From: Cylicocyclus nassatus | Lineage: Eukaryota; Nematoda; Chromadorea; Rhabditida; Strongylidae | Length of the DNA: 64,000 bases | Direction of reading: 5' to 3' | Assembly: GCA_958299035.1 (NCBI GenBank) | Contig: CATQJL010000316.1 | Span: 28,526,012-28,590,011, forward strand | In this document: piece after piece, positions 11,690 to 22,816 of the stretch | How the letters are laid out: each line of letters starts with the position of its first letter | How positions within the stretch are numbered: the stretch's first letter is position 1 | Made by a program: the position numbers and the translations under genes | The notes under the pieces: model-generated | The model's database searches: none | Told to the model about the DNA's origin: nothing | Seen by the model: only the letters and a program-made list of their open reading frames with translations

Positions 11690-12149
11690 TGTGAAGAAAG
11701 GGAACGATCCCATTTTTTGGTTATCAGTGGTGTTCCGGAACCCAAAGGATTGCGCAGTAGCTCGAACGTCAGGCACGATTATGATTACGTTCAGTATATC
11801 TTCGATTTTCTTTCCACTGATTGTGCTTCGATCGCTATCTATCGTCTAGAAAAGCCTAGTGCTCATGATAGGCTTCTTAAAGTAGTACTACCTACTTCCT
11901 TTTCTGTTCAGTTAGTGTTGAAAAGAGCACCTTAAATGAGATCCTTTCTTTTCAAATACGGAGTTTATATCCGTCCCTCTCTTCCTAAGGAAAAGAGGGA
12001 CAGGATTCGCAAAGAAAGAGGGTCATCATAGCACACTCAAAAGTACCCATATGTCTGATTCGAGGGTGTTTATGGTTTTAACATTGGTGGTAATGTTGTT
12101 TCTTCTTACTTGGACATCCATACGGATAAGCCTAGCCCTTATCAAATCT
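11690..12149 (+). pseudogene. CR1-like LINE, ORF1 remnant
   Basis: The plus-strand frame reads FLVISGVPEPKGL, then DYDYVQYIFDFLSTDC, IAIYRLEKPSAHDRLLKVVL and, after a stop, YIRPSLPKEKRDRIRKE. This matches the layout of the ORF1 nucleic-acid-binding protein of nematode CR1-clade LINEs: a VVSGIPE block, an aspartate-rich helix, a hydrophobic Y/R strand, then a basic RPSL...ER tail. Stops and frame changes make it non-functional. The same element resumes after 13241 with the endonuclease and reverse transcriptase. Clade assignment is by pattern only. Confidence 0.6.
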
Positions 12150-13241
12150 GGGCCGGTAGTAATCTCCCCGACCTGCGGCAGGTCTCGTCGGCAGGTCGCT
12201 GGCACTTTTCCGTGAAGTGGCCAGAAACTGAAACCCCAAATTTAGGCCGTTCCAGACCTTTTTCCAAAAAATTTTCTCGATAAAGATGCCGCTTCGACCC
12301 TATAGAAAACTTTATAGAAATTTGCGGTTCCAGAACTTCTCCTTTAGGAAAATATCTGGAAGCGCAGGAAGAGCTGCCGGCAACTTCGCGATGTCGGTTG
12401 CCGGCAACCTGCCGGCAGTTCGTAGATCCGCGAGATGGCAGCTGCCGGCAGGTCAGAGAGCACTAGAAATAGCGTGCTCTTTTGAGAGAGGAAGTTGCCG
12501 GCATCTCGACGTGCCCCTACCACGTCGAGGTGGTGGCACCTCTGCCGATGGCGTCTGTAAATTTGGGCAGTGTGGCATTATCACACAATTTACGTCAGCG
12601 AAAGAATCGAAACACTTTTCATCAAAAGACTGTCATTTTTCTCATTACGAAAGTTTTCCTCTTTTGAATCACTGATGTTCTTATAAAAAAAATCTAGTGA
12701 TACCATGAATCCACAAAGAGCACCATCTTTCTTTGCAATCACTTCTAAATCTCGTTTGCACCGATTTCGCCTCTATCTCGCTCATATCAATCAGCTGTTC
12801 TTTCAGGTCAAAGTCGCTCACGCAGTGTAATGATCATGCCCTCTCACAGGCGGCCACTTACTGTGCAATTCTCACGGTGCTGGTGCAAGCGACAGTCACT
12901 GACCGGATGGTGGAATGGTTAGTGCTGCGACGATTGACGTTAACGCATGAGGTTCGAACGCGAGCGGTACACCAATTTTGCGGCAGTCTGCGTCACCAGA
13001 ATTTCATGTGCGGAGTGATTGCAGTCTAAAGCCCATATGCACTAATTTCCTAACCGCGGCTTCCTTATAACGGCGGACGTCGCTCCCCTCGCCACAGGGA
13101 TATTACGTAGGTCCCTTAATTGTGTAAGTATTAGAATCCATGAAATCCCCGAGCTGCCGGCGGAGTTGGCATCTTTCCGCGATGTGTGCCAACTTGCCGG
13201 CATCTATGATGCCACCAGGTAGGGTAGATTACTACCGGCCC
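12150..13241. mobile_element. 1.1-kb TIR element inserted in the LINE
   Basis: The left end GGGCCGGTAGTAATCT and right end AGATTACTACCGGCCC form a perfect 16-bp terminal inverted repeat. The interior repeats GCCGGCA motifs near both ends (12374..12505 and about 13150..13205). No transposase frame is present. The insertion lies between the ORF1 and ORF2 parts of the CR1-like LINE, so it is younger than the LINE copy. No target-site duplication was obvious, so the superfamily is undetermined. Confidence 0.75.
12896..12976 (+). ncRNA. Possible tRNA-derived (SINE-like) fragment
   Basis: A TGGTGGAATGGTTAG stretch resembles a Pol III A box and D arm. GGTTCGAACGC about 45 bp later resembles a B box and T arm. 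The acceptor ends do not pair well and the anticodon arm is unclear, so this is not a functional tRNA gene. It sits inside the TIR element at 12150..13241. Confidence 0.3.
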
Positions 13242-15870
13242 TGATGTTCCCGTTGCCAGCTCCTTAATCGGTGTTCTAGCAAATACTCGTTAATTTCTTA
13301 GGAGTATCAATTATTTGAAATTTAACTAAAGCAAATGTAAGCCCTCCCTAGTTGCTGTTACAGAGTTGGTTCAACGATATCGATGCGATTGTGCTTCAAA
13401 AAGGAGTGGAGATGTGATGTTTGTAATCAGTAGTAAGCTGAGCCCTTACTTTGGTTAATCAGTGGATGACAGTTATGAGCTCTTATGCTGTGATACCGCA
13501 GGGTATATACCCATACAATGAATCTTGATCTATAGATCTCCGTCTTGCGCCTCCTACCAAACAGAACAGACGATAGGAGCAATCATGGATCTGCTAGCTG
13601 CAATAGCTCAGTTGTATTCTTGGGAGATTTCAATTTCCCGGATGTGATATGGGAAGGTAATGTAGGGGGTCAGCTACTACTGCTCAGTCCACAAGTCGAC
13701 ACATTTGTACAAATGTGTCGACTTCACAAGCTAGTACAAAAGGTCAAGTTCAGCACTTTGGGTCACCATGTGTTGAGATTGATATTCACTAATGATTCAA
13801 CACTGGTATACGGAGTCTCTGCACGGAGCCACTGGGTAATAGTGATCCGCATCAATTAGGTTCAAAGTCAGCTGTCACGATGCTTTCGAATACGAATACG
13901 CAGAGTATTACAGAGATTTCAAGTATATGCAACTACAGAATTTGATACAGTACCCGTCCACTGTTGATTGGTACGGGTCCTTCAGCAGTGTTAACACAGT
14001 TGATGAGATGTATGAACTAGTTCTCGGAGTACTCTATCATGCAATTGACCTATGTGTCCCTCTTGCTTGCTCTTCGCAGCAGTCTGAGATTCCTGATTAT
14101 TTTAGAAACCGATCAAAGAAGAAAGAAGCATGACAAAGGCAATGAGTGGCGGTGATAATATGCGTTGGGAGGCTTCCCAAAAGCTCATTGTTGATCAAGT
14201 TGAACAAAAGGCTTAAGAAATATCATTCGGCGCTTGAAACAAAAGTGATTAACTCAGGCAGCCAAGCTTTTTTTTTTCAGAATGCTCAATTTGAGACTCA
14301 AAAATAAAAGAGAAATTAGAGTTTTGCTTGCTGAGGACGGTGAACGCATTTATGGGGATAGAGGAAAGGCGGACTGCTTTGCAAGCATATTTGAAGTTTT
14401 GTGGAGGAAGATGTTTCGGATACTATAGAGACTTCTTCCAAATTTCAACAAGTGAGAGATGGAGTTTGGTTTCAAAGTGAAGAAATATATCAACTCCTAG
14501 TTAGGTGGCCTAAATCGTCTTCAATCACACTCGATTTTCTATCACTTCAGTTTATCAAATCCATAGCTCACATTATTTGTGGTCCTCTGCAATTTATATA
14601 CAATTTGAGTATGATGCGGAGTGAAGTCCCGTATAGATGGAGGGTTTTGTTATGCCAGTTCCGAAAAAAAAAGCCAATGACTTGCCCGAGTTTAGACCAG
14701 TAAGAATAACTTCCATATTTTCGAGATATGAAAAGGATCTTTAAAAAATACATTGTAAAACACCTAACTGGTAATAAGGTTATAGTTCTTCTCAGAAGGT
14801 TTTTAAAAAGGAAAATCCACTGTTACACCGATGCTCCAATCAATGAATGACTGGACCCTCCAGATGGATAATGGGTGTACACCGACGTTATTTACTTAAA
14901 CTTCTCAAAGGCATTTGACAAGGTCTCGCATAGTAAACTGCTAATTGAACTGAAAGCAGTCGGTGTGTGCCCACTTATAGTTGCTTGGATAATGCGTTTG
15001 TGGAGTGTAGATCTTTTGTAGTAGTCTCGGCAGAGTTTTCTCCGAACCTAGAATAATGTGATGTGCTGCATCTCAAGGAGGAGTACTATCTCCCATTCTT
15101 TTAAACATACCGAACTCCCTCGTATACCATTGTCAAAGGGTGTATTTTGTTCTGCTTTTGCGGAAGATTTCAAGTTATATGGGATTGTTAGGATGTTGAC
15201 GGTCGTGGTCGGCTACAGAGTGCTCTTGATGAGATTTGTTGCGGGTCGCAGATTTGGGATCTTCCTATTTCGAAAGAAAAAAAAGTAATGCACATTGGGG
15301 AAAGTAATCCTGAATATCTTTATTCACTAGGGGAAACTTCGCTTGGGATTGTTGAGGAGATCAGAGATCTAGGGTTTCTGGTCAAGAATAATTTTGTTTT
15401 GATGATCGCTGTAAGAGGATAGCTGACAAAGGCACAACGGCTGTGTACAATCTGTTCACGGCGTATTCAACAAGAGGTCCGGTAGTCCTCTTGAATGCCT
15501 TATAAAAGTTACATAACACCTATGCTTGAACATGCTACTGTGATATACAACGCCTTCAAGCGCAAAAGTATCGATTGTTTGGAGGAAGTTCAAAATAGCT
15601 TTACAGTAAGCTATTGATCAGAAGTGTTGGGTTCGTCTATGATCAGATTTCAAGCAGCAGAACCCGCAATAGAAATTTTGGGTTAATGACACTGGCCTTC
15701 AGAAGAAAAGATTTTGACCTTATCAATCATGAAATATTCTATGGAGACTTCGGATTGAACCGTCATTGTATTTTACCACTAAAATATCAAATACTAGTGG
15801 CGGTACAAGAAAATTGATTATACCGAGATCTAGGCTCAATATAGAAGAAATTTTTTATATGCAGAGTTTT
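13242..15870 (+). pseudogene. CR1-like LINE, endonuclease and reverse transcriptase remnant
   Basis: A degenerate plus-strand reading carries an AP-endonuclease region: RSGDVMFVISSKLSP, DDSYELLCCDTAGY and VVFLGDFNFPDVIWEG at about 13612..13662. A reverse-transcriptase region follows: NFSKAFDKVSHSKLL near 14905..14945, then SQGGVLSPI near 15071, and FAEDFKLYG near 15157 in place of the usual YADD catalytic motif. A C-terminal block follows (ITPMLEHATVIYNAFKR and similar). Many stops and frameshifts run throughout, so the copy is dead. It continues the ORF1 remnant that precedes the TIR element. Confidence 0.75.
13691..13722. repeat. 32-bp perfect palindrome inside the LINE
   Basis: The sequence AAGTCGACACATTTGT is followed at once by its exact reverse complement. 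It lies in the endonuclease-distal part of the LINE frame (VDTFVQMCRLH). Confidence 0.75.
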
Positions 15871-15915
15871 GCCTAATTGTAGATATACTTATACATGAAC
15901 GAGGTTTGTTCCTAA

Positions 15916-16355
15916 CAAGGGAATGGTCAGAAGTCGAAGTGGCCAGACCAAACAAGCTGTATATCTTTCGCAGTATAAAACGCTGACTTCGAAATTGTCT
16001 TCCTTATCTGCTTCCCGCTTCTGTGGACGAAGCTACAAGCGGTTTTATTGTGAAAAAATCATAAAAACAGCGAAATTGAGCACATTGTTGCACTTTTAGC
16101 TCGGCTTCTGGCTTCAAAAATTTTAAGTAAGCTAGCTGCATGTTTTGGCCCAGCATTGAAGCGAACGAGGCTCTGTACGGCTAAATTTTCAATTTCAGGC
16201 ATAATTTCTAAGCAAAATAATGGTCTTTAATGGCTTATAACTTCGTCCAGAAAAGCTATAAGCAGATAAAGAAGACAAGACTCAGCGCTTCATGCTGCAT
16301 CTAACGCTACGCAGCTTGTCTGGAATGGCCACTTCGATTTCTGACCATTCCCTTG
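15916..16355. mobile_element. Foldback/TIR element family B, copy 1
   Basis: It begins CAAGGGAATGGTCAGAAGTC and ends with the near-complement (TTTCTGACCATTCCCTTG), giving inverted ends of roughly 30 bp. The interior matches the reverse complement of 17988..18437 along nearly its whole length, including GACGAAGCTACAAGCGGTTT and AGCGAAATTGAGCACATTG. No coding capacity is seen. A diverged relative appears at 61488..61916. Confidence 0.75.
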
Positions 16356-16493
16356 TAAGGTGTCTTCGTTCAAAAGATTGTTAAGGAGCCATTTAGAAGA
16401 AAATGAATTTCGTTTACAGTTTAGTCATGACTTGTTGTTAGCTTTTGTTCTCAGTGTTAATCTTTATCTGTTTTTTCCGTAGGCTCCTTACAT

Positions 16494-17699
16494 GATCATC
16501 TTATATATAAAGCTGAATGTCTGTTTGTATGTATGTATGTATGTATGTCTGTATGTCTGTATGTCTGTACGTATGTTCCGAATAGAAAATTCCATTTCTG
16601 AACCGATCCGGACCAAACTTGGCACACATACACTTCGGGCCCCGGCGCGTGTCATAGGCTACTTTTCGTCATCGATCGATATCGATTTTATCGATTTTTA
16701 TCGATTTTTTTGCTGAGTTCACCTACGGGGCTGGGAGTTGGCGCAGGGGGGTAATCGAGCATGGGGATTCCGAATACAATATTGGTTTTCAGGATTATCG
16801 ATTACTTTTATCGATTTTATCGATTTTTTTGCAAAGTTTGAGCTACGGGGCTGGGAGTTGGCATGGGGGGTAATCGAGCATGGGGATTCCGAATACAATA
16901 TTGGTTTTCAGGATTATCGATTACTTTTATCGATTTTATCGATTTTTTTGCAAAGTTTGAGCTACGGGGCTGGGAGTTCGCATAGGGGGGTAATCGAGCA
17001 TGGGGATTCCGAACACAATATTGGTTTTCGGGATTATCGATTACTTTTATCGATTTTATCGATTTTTTGCAAAGTTTGAGCTAGGGGGCTGGGAGTTGGC
17101 ACAGGTGGGTAATCGAGCATGCTGATCATCCCCAAGGGGGGTGATCAGCATGCTATTACACCCCTGTGCCAAATTCCAGCCCCCTAGCTCGAATTTTCAA
17201 AAAAACGATAAAATCGATAAAAGTAATGGACGATCTTGAAAACTAATATTGTATTCGTAATCTGCATGCTCGATTACCCCCCTGTGCAAACTCCTAGCCC
17301 CGCAGGTCAAACTTTACAAAAAATCGATAAAATCGATAAAAGTAATGGACGATCCTGAAAACTAATGTTGTGTTCGTAATCAGCATACTCGATTACCCCC
17401 TGTGCAAAATCCCAGCCTCGCATGTCAAAATTTACAAAAAATTGATAAAATCAATAAAAGTAATCGATAATTCTGGAAACTAATATTGTATTCGGAATCC
17501 CCATGCTCACTTCCCCCCCTGTGCCAACTCCTAGCCCTGTAGGTGAATTCTGCAAAAAAATCGATAAAAATCGGTAAAATCGACATCGATCGATAACGAA
17601 AAGTGGACTCTGACACCCGCCGGGGCCCGAAGTGTATGTGTGCCAAGTTTGGTCCGGATACGGCGGAGCCGGGTAAGCCAGCTAGTACTCTATAATAAA
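16494..17699. mobile_element. Helitron-like non-autonomous palindromic element
   Basis: The 5' part reads CTTATATATAAAGCTGAATG followed by TATG/TCTG microsatellite (16512..16575). The 3' end reads CGGCGGAGCCGGGTAAGCCA then GCTAGTACTCTATAATA. Such ends are common in small Helitron- or Helentron-derived elements of invertebrates, but the class is tentative. The interior is a giant imperfect palindrome. The left half holds about three units of a roughly 120-bp tandem repeat (units near 16764, 16883 and 17003, sharing GGGGATTCCGAATACAATAT and TATCGATTTTATCGATTTTT). The right half holds inverted copies. The centre near 17117..17155 is TGCTGATCATCCCC facing GGGGTGATCAGCA. A second member lies at 63655..64000. 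Confidence 0.7.
16512..16575. repeat. TATG/TCTG microsatellite
   Basis: Tandem TGTATGTATG units grade into TGTCTGTATG units. This is part of the 5' region of the Helitron-like element. Confidence 0.9.
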
Positions 17700-17987
17700 G
17701 CGCGGGGGGAGGGGCATCGCACGTCACCAACTGGCGATGGATGTCCAGATCTTTGTCTTAATTTTTGAACCTTCGCCCGCTTCCATACTGTTTACCGTTA
17801 CGATTCGACTCAGTCGCGTCAGTGCAACATATGACGTCATCATGTTTAGCACCAACTTGGCCTTCTCATAATGTTTACAATGACACCGAATTCAATGCCA
17901 TGAATTGACTAAGCATTTGACTCTTAAGTTGGGTAGTGTAAGATCCAATAATTTGCGAAGTCTGATTTTATCCAGTTTACTTACCTT

Positions 17988-18437
17988 CAAGGGAATGGTC
18001 AGAAATCGAAGTGGCCAATCCAGACAAGCTGCAAGCCATTAGATGCAGCATGAAGTGCTGACTCTAAATCTGTCTTCTTTACCTGCTTACCGCTTTTCTG
18101 GACGAAGCTATAAGCCATTAAAGACCATTATTTTGCTAAGAAATTATGCGTGAAATTGAAAATTTAGCCGTACAGAGCCACGTTCGGCTCAATGCTGGGC
18201 CAAAACATGCAGCTGGTTTACTTCAAATTTTCAAAGCCAGAAGCTGAGCTAAAAGTGCAATGTGCTCAATTTCGCTGTTTTTGAGTGTGATTTTTTTAAA
18301 CAATAAAACCGCTTGTAGCTTTGTCCACAGAAGCGATAAGCAGATAAGAAAGACAGATTCGAAGTTAGCGTTTTATACTGCATGGAATGATATACAGCTT
18401 CTTTGGTTTGGCCACTTCGACTTCTAACCATTCCCTG
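17988..18437. mobile_element. Foldback/TIR element family B, copy 2 (inverted)
   Basis: It starts CAAGGGAATGGTCAGAAATC and ends GACTTCTAACCATTCCCTG. It is the reverse complement of the element at 15916..16355 along most of its length. The two copies therefore face each other across about 1.6 kb that contains the Helitron-like element. Confidence 0.75.
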
Positions 18438-19674
18438 CTTAGCAACAGTGCCTGAATTTTTAGATAGTTGTCCGCTAAGTTATAAAAAACGATGTCTTTC
18501 TAAATAAACAGCGTGGTAATGCAAATTACTTTGAAACTTCCACATTGGATGCGAAAAGCTCTTTTAGCTAGAAAACTGTAAGTTCTAACAAAACACCAAT
18601 TCAGAATTGGATTTTTCTCAGAAAAGGAAAATAAATTTGAAAAAAAAACTTCAACCACGATCGCGGGGACTTTTCCCTACAGTATCATATAGGTGTGAGT
18701 AAGGGACAAGATGAAATGGAACGGCTTTACTTGCCATTAATCTTGTTGACCCGAGACTATGTGGTTGCAAGTTTTCAGCGCAGTTTTGTCAGAACCCGAT
18801 ATGAAAAGCAAAAGGAAAATTTGGCTTAAATTTTTTTGGAGAGGAGTTGTGCCCGCTTCGAAAAAAGAATATTTTGCGTAGAGGATGTTTTTTAATTTGA
18901 CAAACTTTAGAATCATAAATCTGAGTTTTGGCTGGATATTTTCAAAAAAATACTATTTAGAGAAGTTTTATAAAAGTGAGACGTTGAGGTAGTTCGTAGG
19001 CGGAGAGCAAGGTCCCGGCTGAGAACAGTCAAGAGAATGCACATGGGGGAAAAGGTTGCCGAGTTTGTGACGGCTGCTTCGGTCAGAAAACTCTGGTTGT
19101 GGAAATTTGAGGGTACTGGAGGATCTTTGCAAAATGTGTGAATGAGCAACTTTGACAGCTACAGTCTGTCGAAAGGTGATCAGCTGAAACGTTTACTCGA
19201 AACCGCACGCCAGAGTCAAGGGTTCGCACTACATTTCCGTTGTAGGAGAGTTCAAAGAAAAGGAGGGAACAGATAGGTCCCAACATTAAAACCATTAGCA
19301 AACCGCAGACATGACGAGAATTTTTGGCGTGCGCAGCGCATCATGTCAATTTTGGACTGATTCGGGGGGGGGGGGGAGACTGTAAAGACTATTAAGTTCG
19401 CATTTTCTCAACAGCACCTTTGGGGCGAGATTCGGAAGCGATCAAGATCTGAAGAATGTGAGAATGCGAGAAAAGAATGGCAGTTTGGGAAACAGTTGAA
19501 AATCTGTTGGCATCTGCTAATACTTAGGAAACCACATAGATCAGGAAAGATTCCTGACACTTAACTTCGATGATCTCTGGGTTCGTTAAATGTCTGATAA
19601 ATCCGTGCCATATTTTGGTGAGGAAAAGGTTTCCACGTTCTAACTTTGACAGTCACATCCCACTTCACAAACAG
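18438..19674. other. Intergenic, nothing recognised
   Basis: No supported coding exons. A poly-G run lies at about 19365..19376. Minus-strand frames at 18913..19301 lack coding bias. Confidence 0.35.
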
Positions 19675-19711
19675 CCAGTCCAAAGCGCCGCAAAGCGGCG
19701 CTTTGGACTGG
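19675..19711. repeat. 37-bp perfect hairpin
   Basis: Arms CCAGTCCAAAGCGCCGC and its exact complement surround a 3-base AAA loop. Confidence 0.85.
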
Positions 19712-20588
19712 TAAATAAATAAAAGAATAACGCTTTACTGCAAAAGACAGAGGCTGAGCGCGCGTTAACGATAGCTGCGAATAAGCATACTTACTTCTGC
19801 TTTTGTCAATATGCCGCGCATACAATCGTCCTTTTAAGAGCAATAAGTTCTTCGCTGGACTGAAAAAGATGTGTGAAAAGGTAAGAATCAGGATACACTT
19901 AGCTCGTAGTGTTTCTTTCTCAAATCAAGACCTTATAATAACGGGCTAAGGGTTGTTTACGTGTTTTTGTGTGTGTGTATGTCCGTCTGTCACGAAATTC
20001 GTAGAGCGTGTTCCAGCCAGCGTTTCAAGCCCAAATTTTGCATAGCGCATGCTACCTTCATGAAAGTTCAACGTGCAAAAGCACGAATAGATTCGTTGAA
20101 TGGGTCCCTCAGAAATTGCGCGCCAAACGGATCCACCTGGCTTCTGTCCCGCAAAATTGGGTCCATATCACCACTTTTTGCAAAGTCCTGGATGTGTTTG
20201 GTAAGCAAATGTGCAAGCGATGGACTTTAGCCCAAAAAGTGGTCAAAAGTTTGCTACATAACGAAAACGGCGCCAGAAAGAGTTGGTTGCGTAAATGGTT
20301 AATTTGCTAAGGTTCTAGCTAAGCGTTTCAAAAGATTTTCGCACGGAGATGTAGCTCACGGTTACTATTGCCTTTAAGGGGACTACCAAGCCATGACAAC
20401 TTCAAAAACCTATTCAAATTTGCGTTTGTCTTCCTACGAAAAGTTTCATCCACGCGAAATCACCGATCTCACGTGAAAAAACTTTATGAATGAGTAGCTG
20501 TTTACATTTAATTCGTGGTAGTCGGCATAGTGCGGTAAGTTCCATTGCCACGATTTTACGAGAATGAGTAAGGCACAAGATAGTAGAG

Positions 20589-20626
20589 CCAGTGCGAGCC
20601 TCTGCGAAGCAGAGGTGACGCACTGG
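20589..20626. repeat. 38-bp hairpin repeat, copy 2
   Basis: It is the reverse-orientation copy of the hairpin at 7836..7873, with the shared core CCTCTGCGAAGCAGAGG. Confidence 0.7.
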
Positions 20627-20721
20627 TTTTTTGATAACGTCATAATGTGAATAGCGATTTTGGGAAAGATCTGACCTATGCAACATACTATGTGCCTACA
20701 CATTTGGAACTCGCGCACGGT

Positions 20722-20810
20722 TAATCTGTAAACATCTGGCAAATCGCCAAATCGCGTGGATGTGGCGATATAAAGGAATCGCGGAAAGTATGCCTTAGGC
20801 CTTAGAAGGA
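20722..20810. repeat. Diverged family A repeat fragment
   Basis: GGCAAATCGCCAAATCGCGT, then ATCGCGGAAAGTATGCC and AGGCCTTAG, matches the start of the window (about 57..122) and 40628..40693. Confidence 0.55.
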
Positions 20811-20918
20811 GGTGAAGCTGCTACAACAGTACGAACCCAGTCTAAGGCTTTGGGAAATGGGTATTCTCAATACTCGGCATGAAGTGGACCTAGACTCTGT
20901 TTTGAAGGTTTCTTGGCG

Positions 20919-21723
20919 CTATTCCGGAATACGCAACCCAAAAATTCAAAATCTCGGATCTCTCGTTAAAACTTGGCACACCGGGGTTACTCGACATGCT
21001 GAAAATGATATTCATTTCCATTTTGTGGGGTTACGGTAGGTATACGGTGTGGGGTCGAACTCCCAGAATTTACTGGAATTTAGCCCGGGGGTCATTCGGC
21101 CTGCTGACGCCGAATATCACATTGGTTTTGTACCGTAGCGTCATTTTCTCGGGTTACGGTGGGTATGCGGTAGGGGGTCATAATCTCAAAATTCCCTGTA
21201 ACTTCGCACAGAGGGGTTATTCGACACGCTGATTAGAAATATCATAATTTCTCCGCACGAAAACTCTCCCTGCATGGTTACGGTAGGTTTACGGCAGGGG
21301 TAAAATCACAAATCGGCAAATGTATCTTCTCCCTGTGCTTCGCTTAGGCAAAAGCCGCAGTGTGTGTAGCGTGCGGCGCTGATCGTGTGTGCAAAGCTTC
21401 ACGATCGTCCGAATCGCCGTACACCCGTTTCAGGCACAACTAGGTTTTCCACCGGTCACCGTGTACCTACCGTAACCCAAGAAAATGACGCTATGGTACA
21501 AAACCAAGGTGATATTTGGCATCAGCGGCCCGAATAGCACCCCTAGACCAGGTTTCAGCCAAATCTATGATTTTGACCCCACACCATATACCTGCCGTTA
21601 ACCCCACAAAGATGGCCTTTTCATGCAAAACGAATACCATTTTCGTGACCAGCATGTCGAGTAACCCCTGTATGCCAAGTTTTAGCAAAATCCGAGGTTT
21701 TGAATTTTTGGGTTCTGGAATAG
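20919..21723. mobile_element. Foldback element with long inverted arms
   Basis: The left arm (CTATTCCGGAATACGCAACC, AAAACTTGGCACACC, GGGTTACTCGACATGCT) reappears as reverse complement on the right (AGCATGTCGAGTAACCCC, GCCAAGTTTTAG, TTGGGTTCTGGAATAG). The arms run about 250 bp or more. Both contain TTACGGTGGGTATGCGGT-like motifs. No protein is encoded. Motif-sharing pieces occur at 45140..45600. Confidence 0.7.
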
Positions 21724-22816
21724 TACCGGTCTCTTATTCAAGTAGATAGATAGGTGCCATGACAAGTGTTTCATCGTAACGTCCAGATCATTCAAACAAA
21801 GTGCGGTCCAAGCCGACTCGAAATAGGCGACAACATTTTGACATATCAGTGTGCGAAGTGCGGTTACACACATCACACCGACGTGACGCATTGATCGAAT
21901 TATGGCTGAGGTGGATTCGCTCGGGTGCTGTTGTCATCTGGATCTATTGTGCCTGCATGTTTCTCTTTCTTTCTCTTTTATAAGCTTCACTTTATGCCAG
22001 TGATGTTTTTGCATACAGAAGAGTTTGAGTTGTCCAACTTTCGGTCTCCTTTGATGATGAGAATTGCGAAGTCTGTAACGGTGCAATGTATGCGTTGCTT
22101 CTCTTTTTCATACCTTGAGCCACACCAAAACCGTTTAATGAGTCATTGCAGGAGATTTATGTTGCGTGACTTTTGAGGAGTGATGACAGACAGCTGTCAA
22201 TAAATCTTGCTTTTTGATTTCGCATCTTTGCTTCTTTCATATACGCAGCGCGGAAGTTTATGTTCTTGCCAAGGCTCAGTAGAGGGGCGCTTTCACACGC
22301 TCGATATCATTTTTGAGGGGAAGGCAAAAGAGAAATCGTAAAGTCTCCAGGAGTGTTTCCCGGATCTGACGAAGTATTGGCACGCACAATCATTATAAAT
22401 CCGAATTCTAGGCTCTAAAGTCACTTTACCAGTAACAAGTAAATTAACACGTTACAAGCACGATTCGTAGAACTTTTTTTGCCACATTCTCAGGTGTTAA
22501 GGCAAGATCTTCATACACAAGAAACAAAAAATCAGTCTGTTTGTTAAGGCTAAGCAATATATTTAGCCATCAGATTTGGTATATAGCTTCGCGACGATGT
22601 AAAACAGAAGTATGAGTTACGAAAAAATTATGTGAAGGAAAAGAGTTGTGTTTTTAGTTTATGTTGCTTCCGCGCAACCCGGGAGCACCCTGAGGTTGCG
22701 CGGGACTAGTCAAGATCATAATTTATTCCCTTCGTGACATAATTTCAAAAAATTTTTATACAAGTCTCTTCTTTAGTTCACGTTCTATTCCACCTATAAG
22801 CACGCATTTTGACCTA
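21724..22816. other. Intergenic, nothing recognised
   Basis: A short GC-rich hairpin (CGCGCAACC facing GGTTGCGCG) lies at about 22671..22703. No supported exons. Confidence 0.35.

Noticed and set aside
12896..12976. Functional tRNA gene
   Set aside because: B-box-like and A-box-like sequences are present, but the acceptor stem does not pair and the anticodon arm is not clear; kept only as a low-confidence tRNA-derived fragment.
19930..20310. Second Helitron-like 5' end (TTATAATAACGGGCTAAGGG followed by GTGTGTGTATGTCCGTCTGT)
   Set aside because: The start resembles the microsatellite-bearing end of the element at 16494, but no matching 3' end or shared interior was found, so it was not called as an element.
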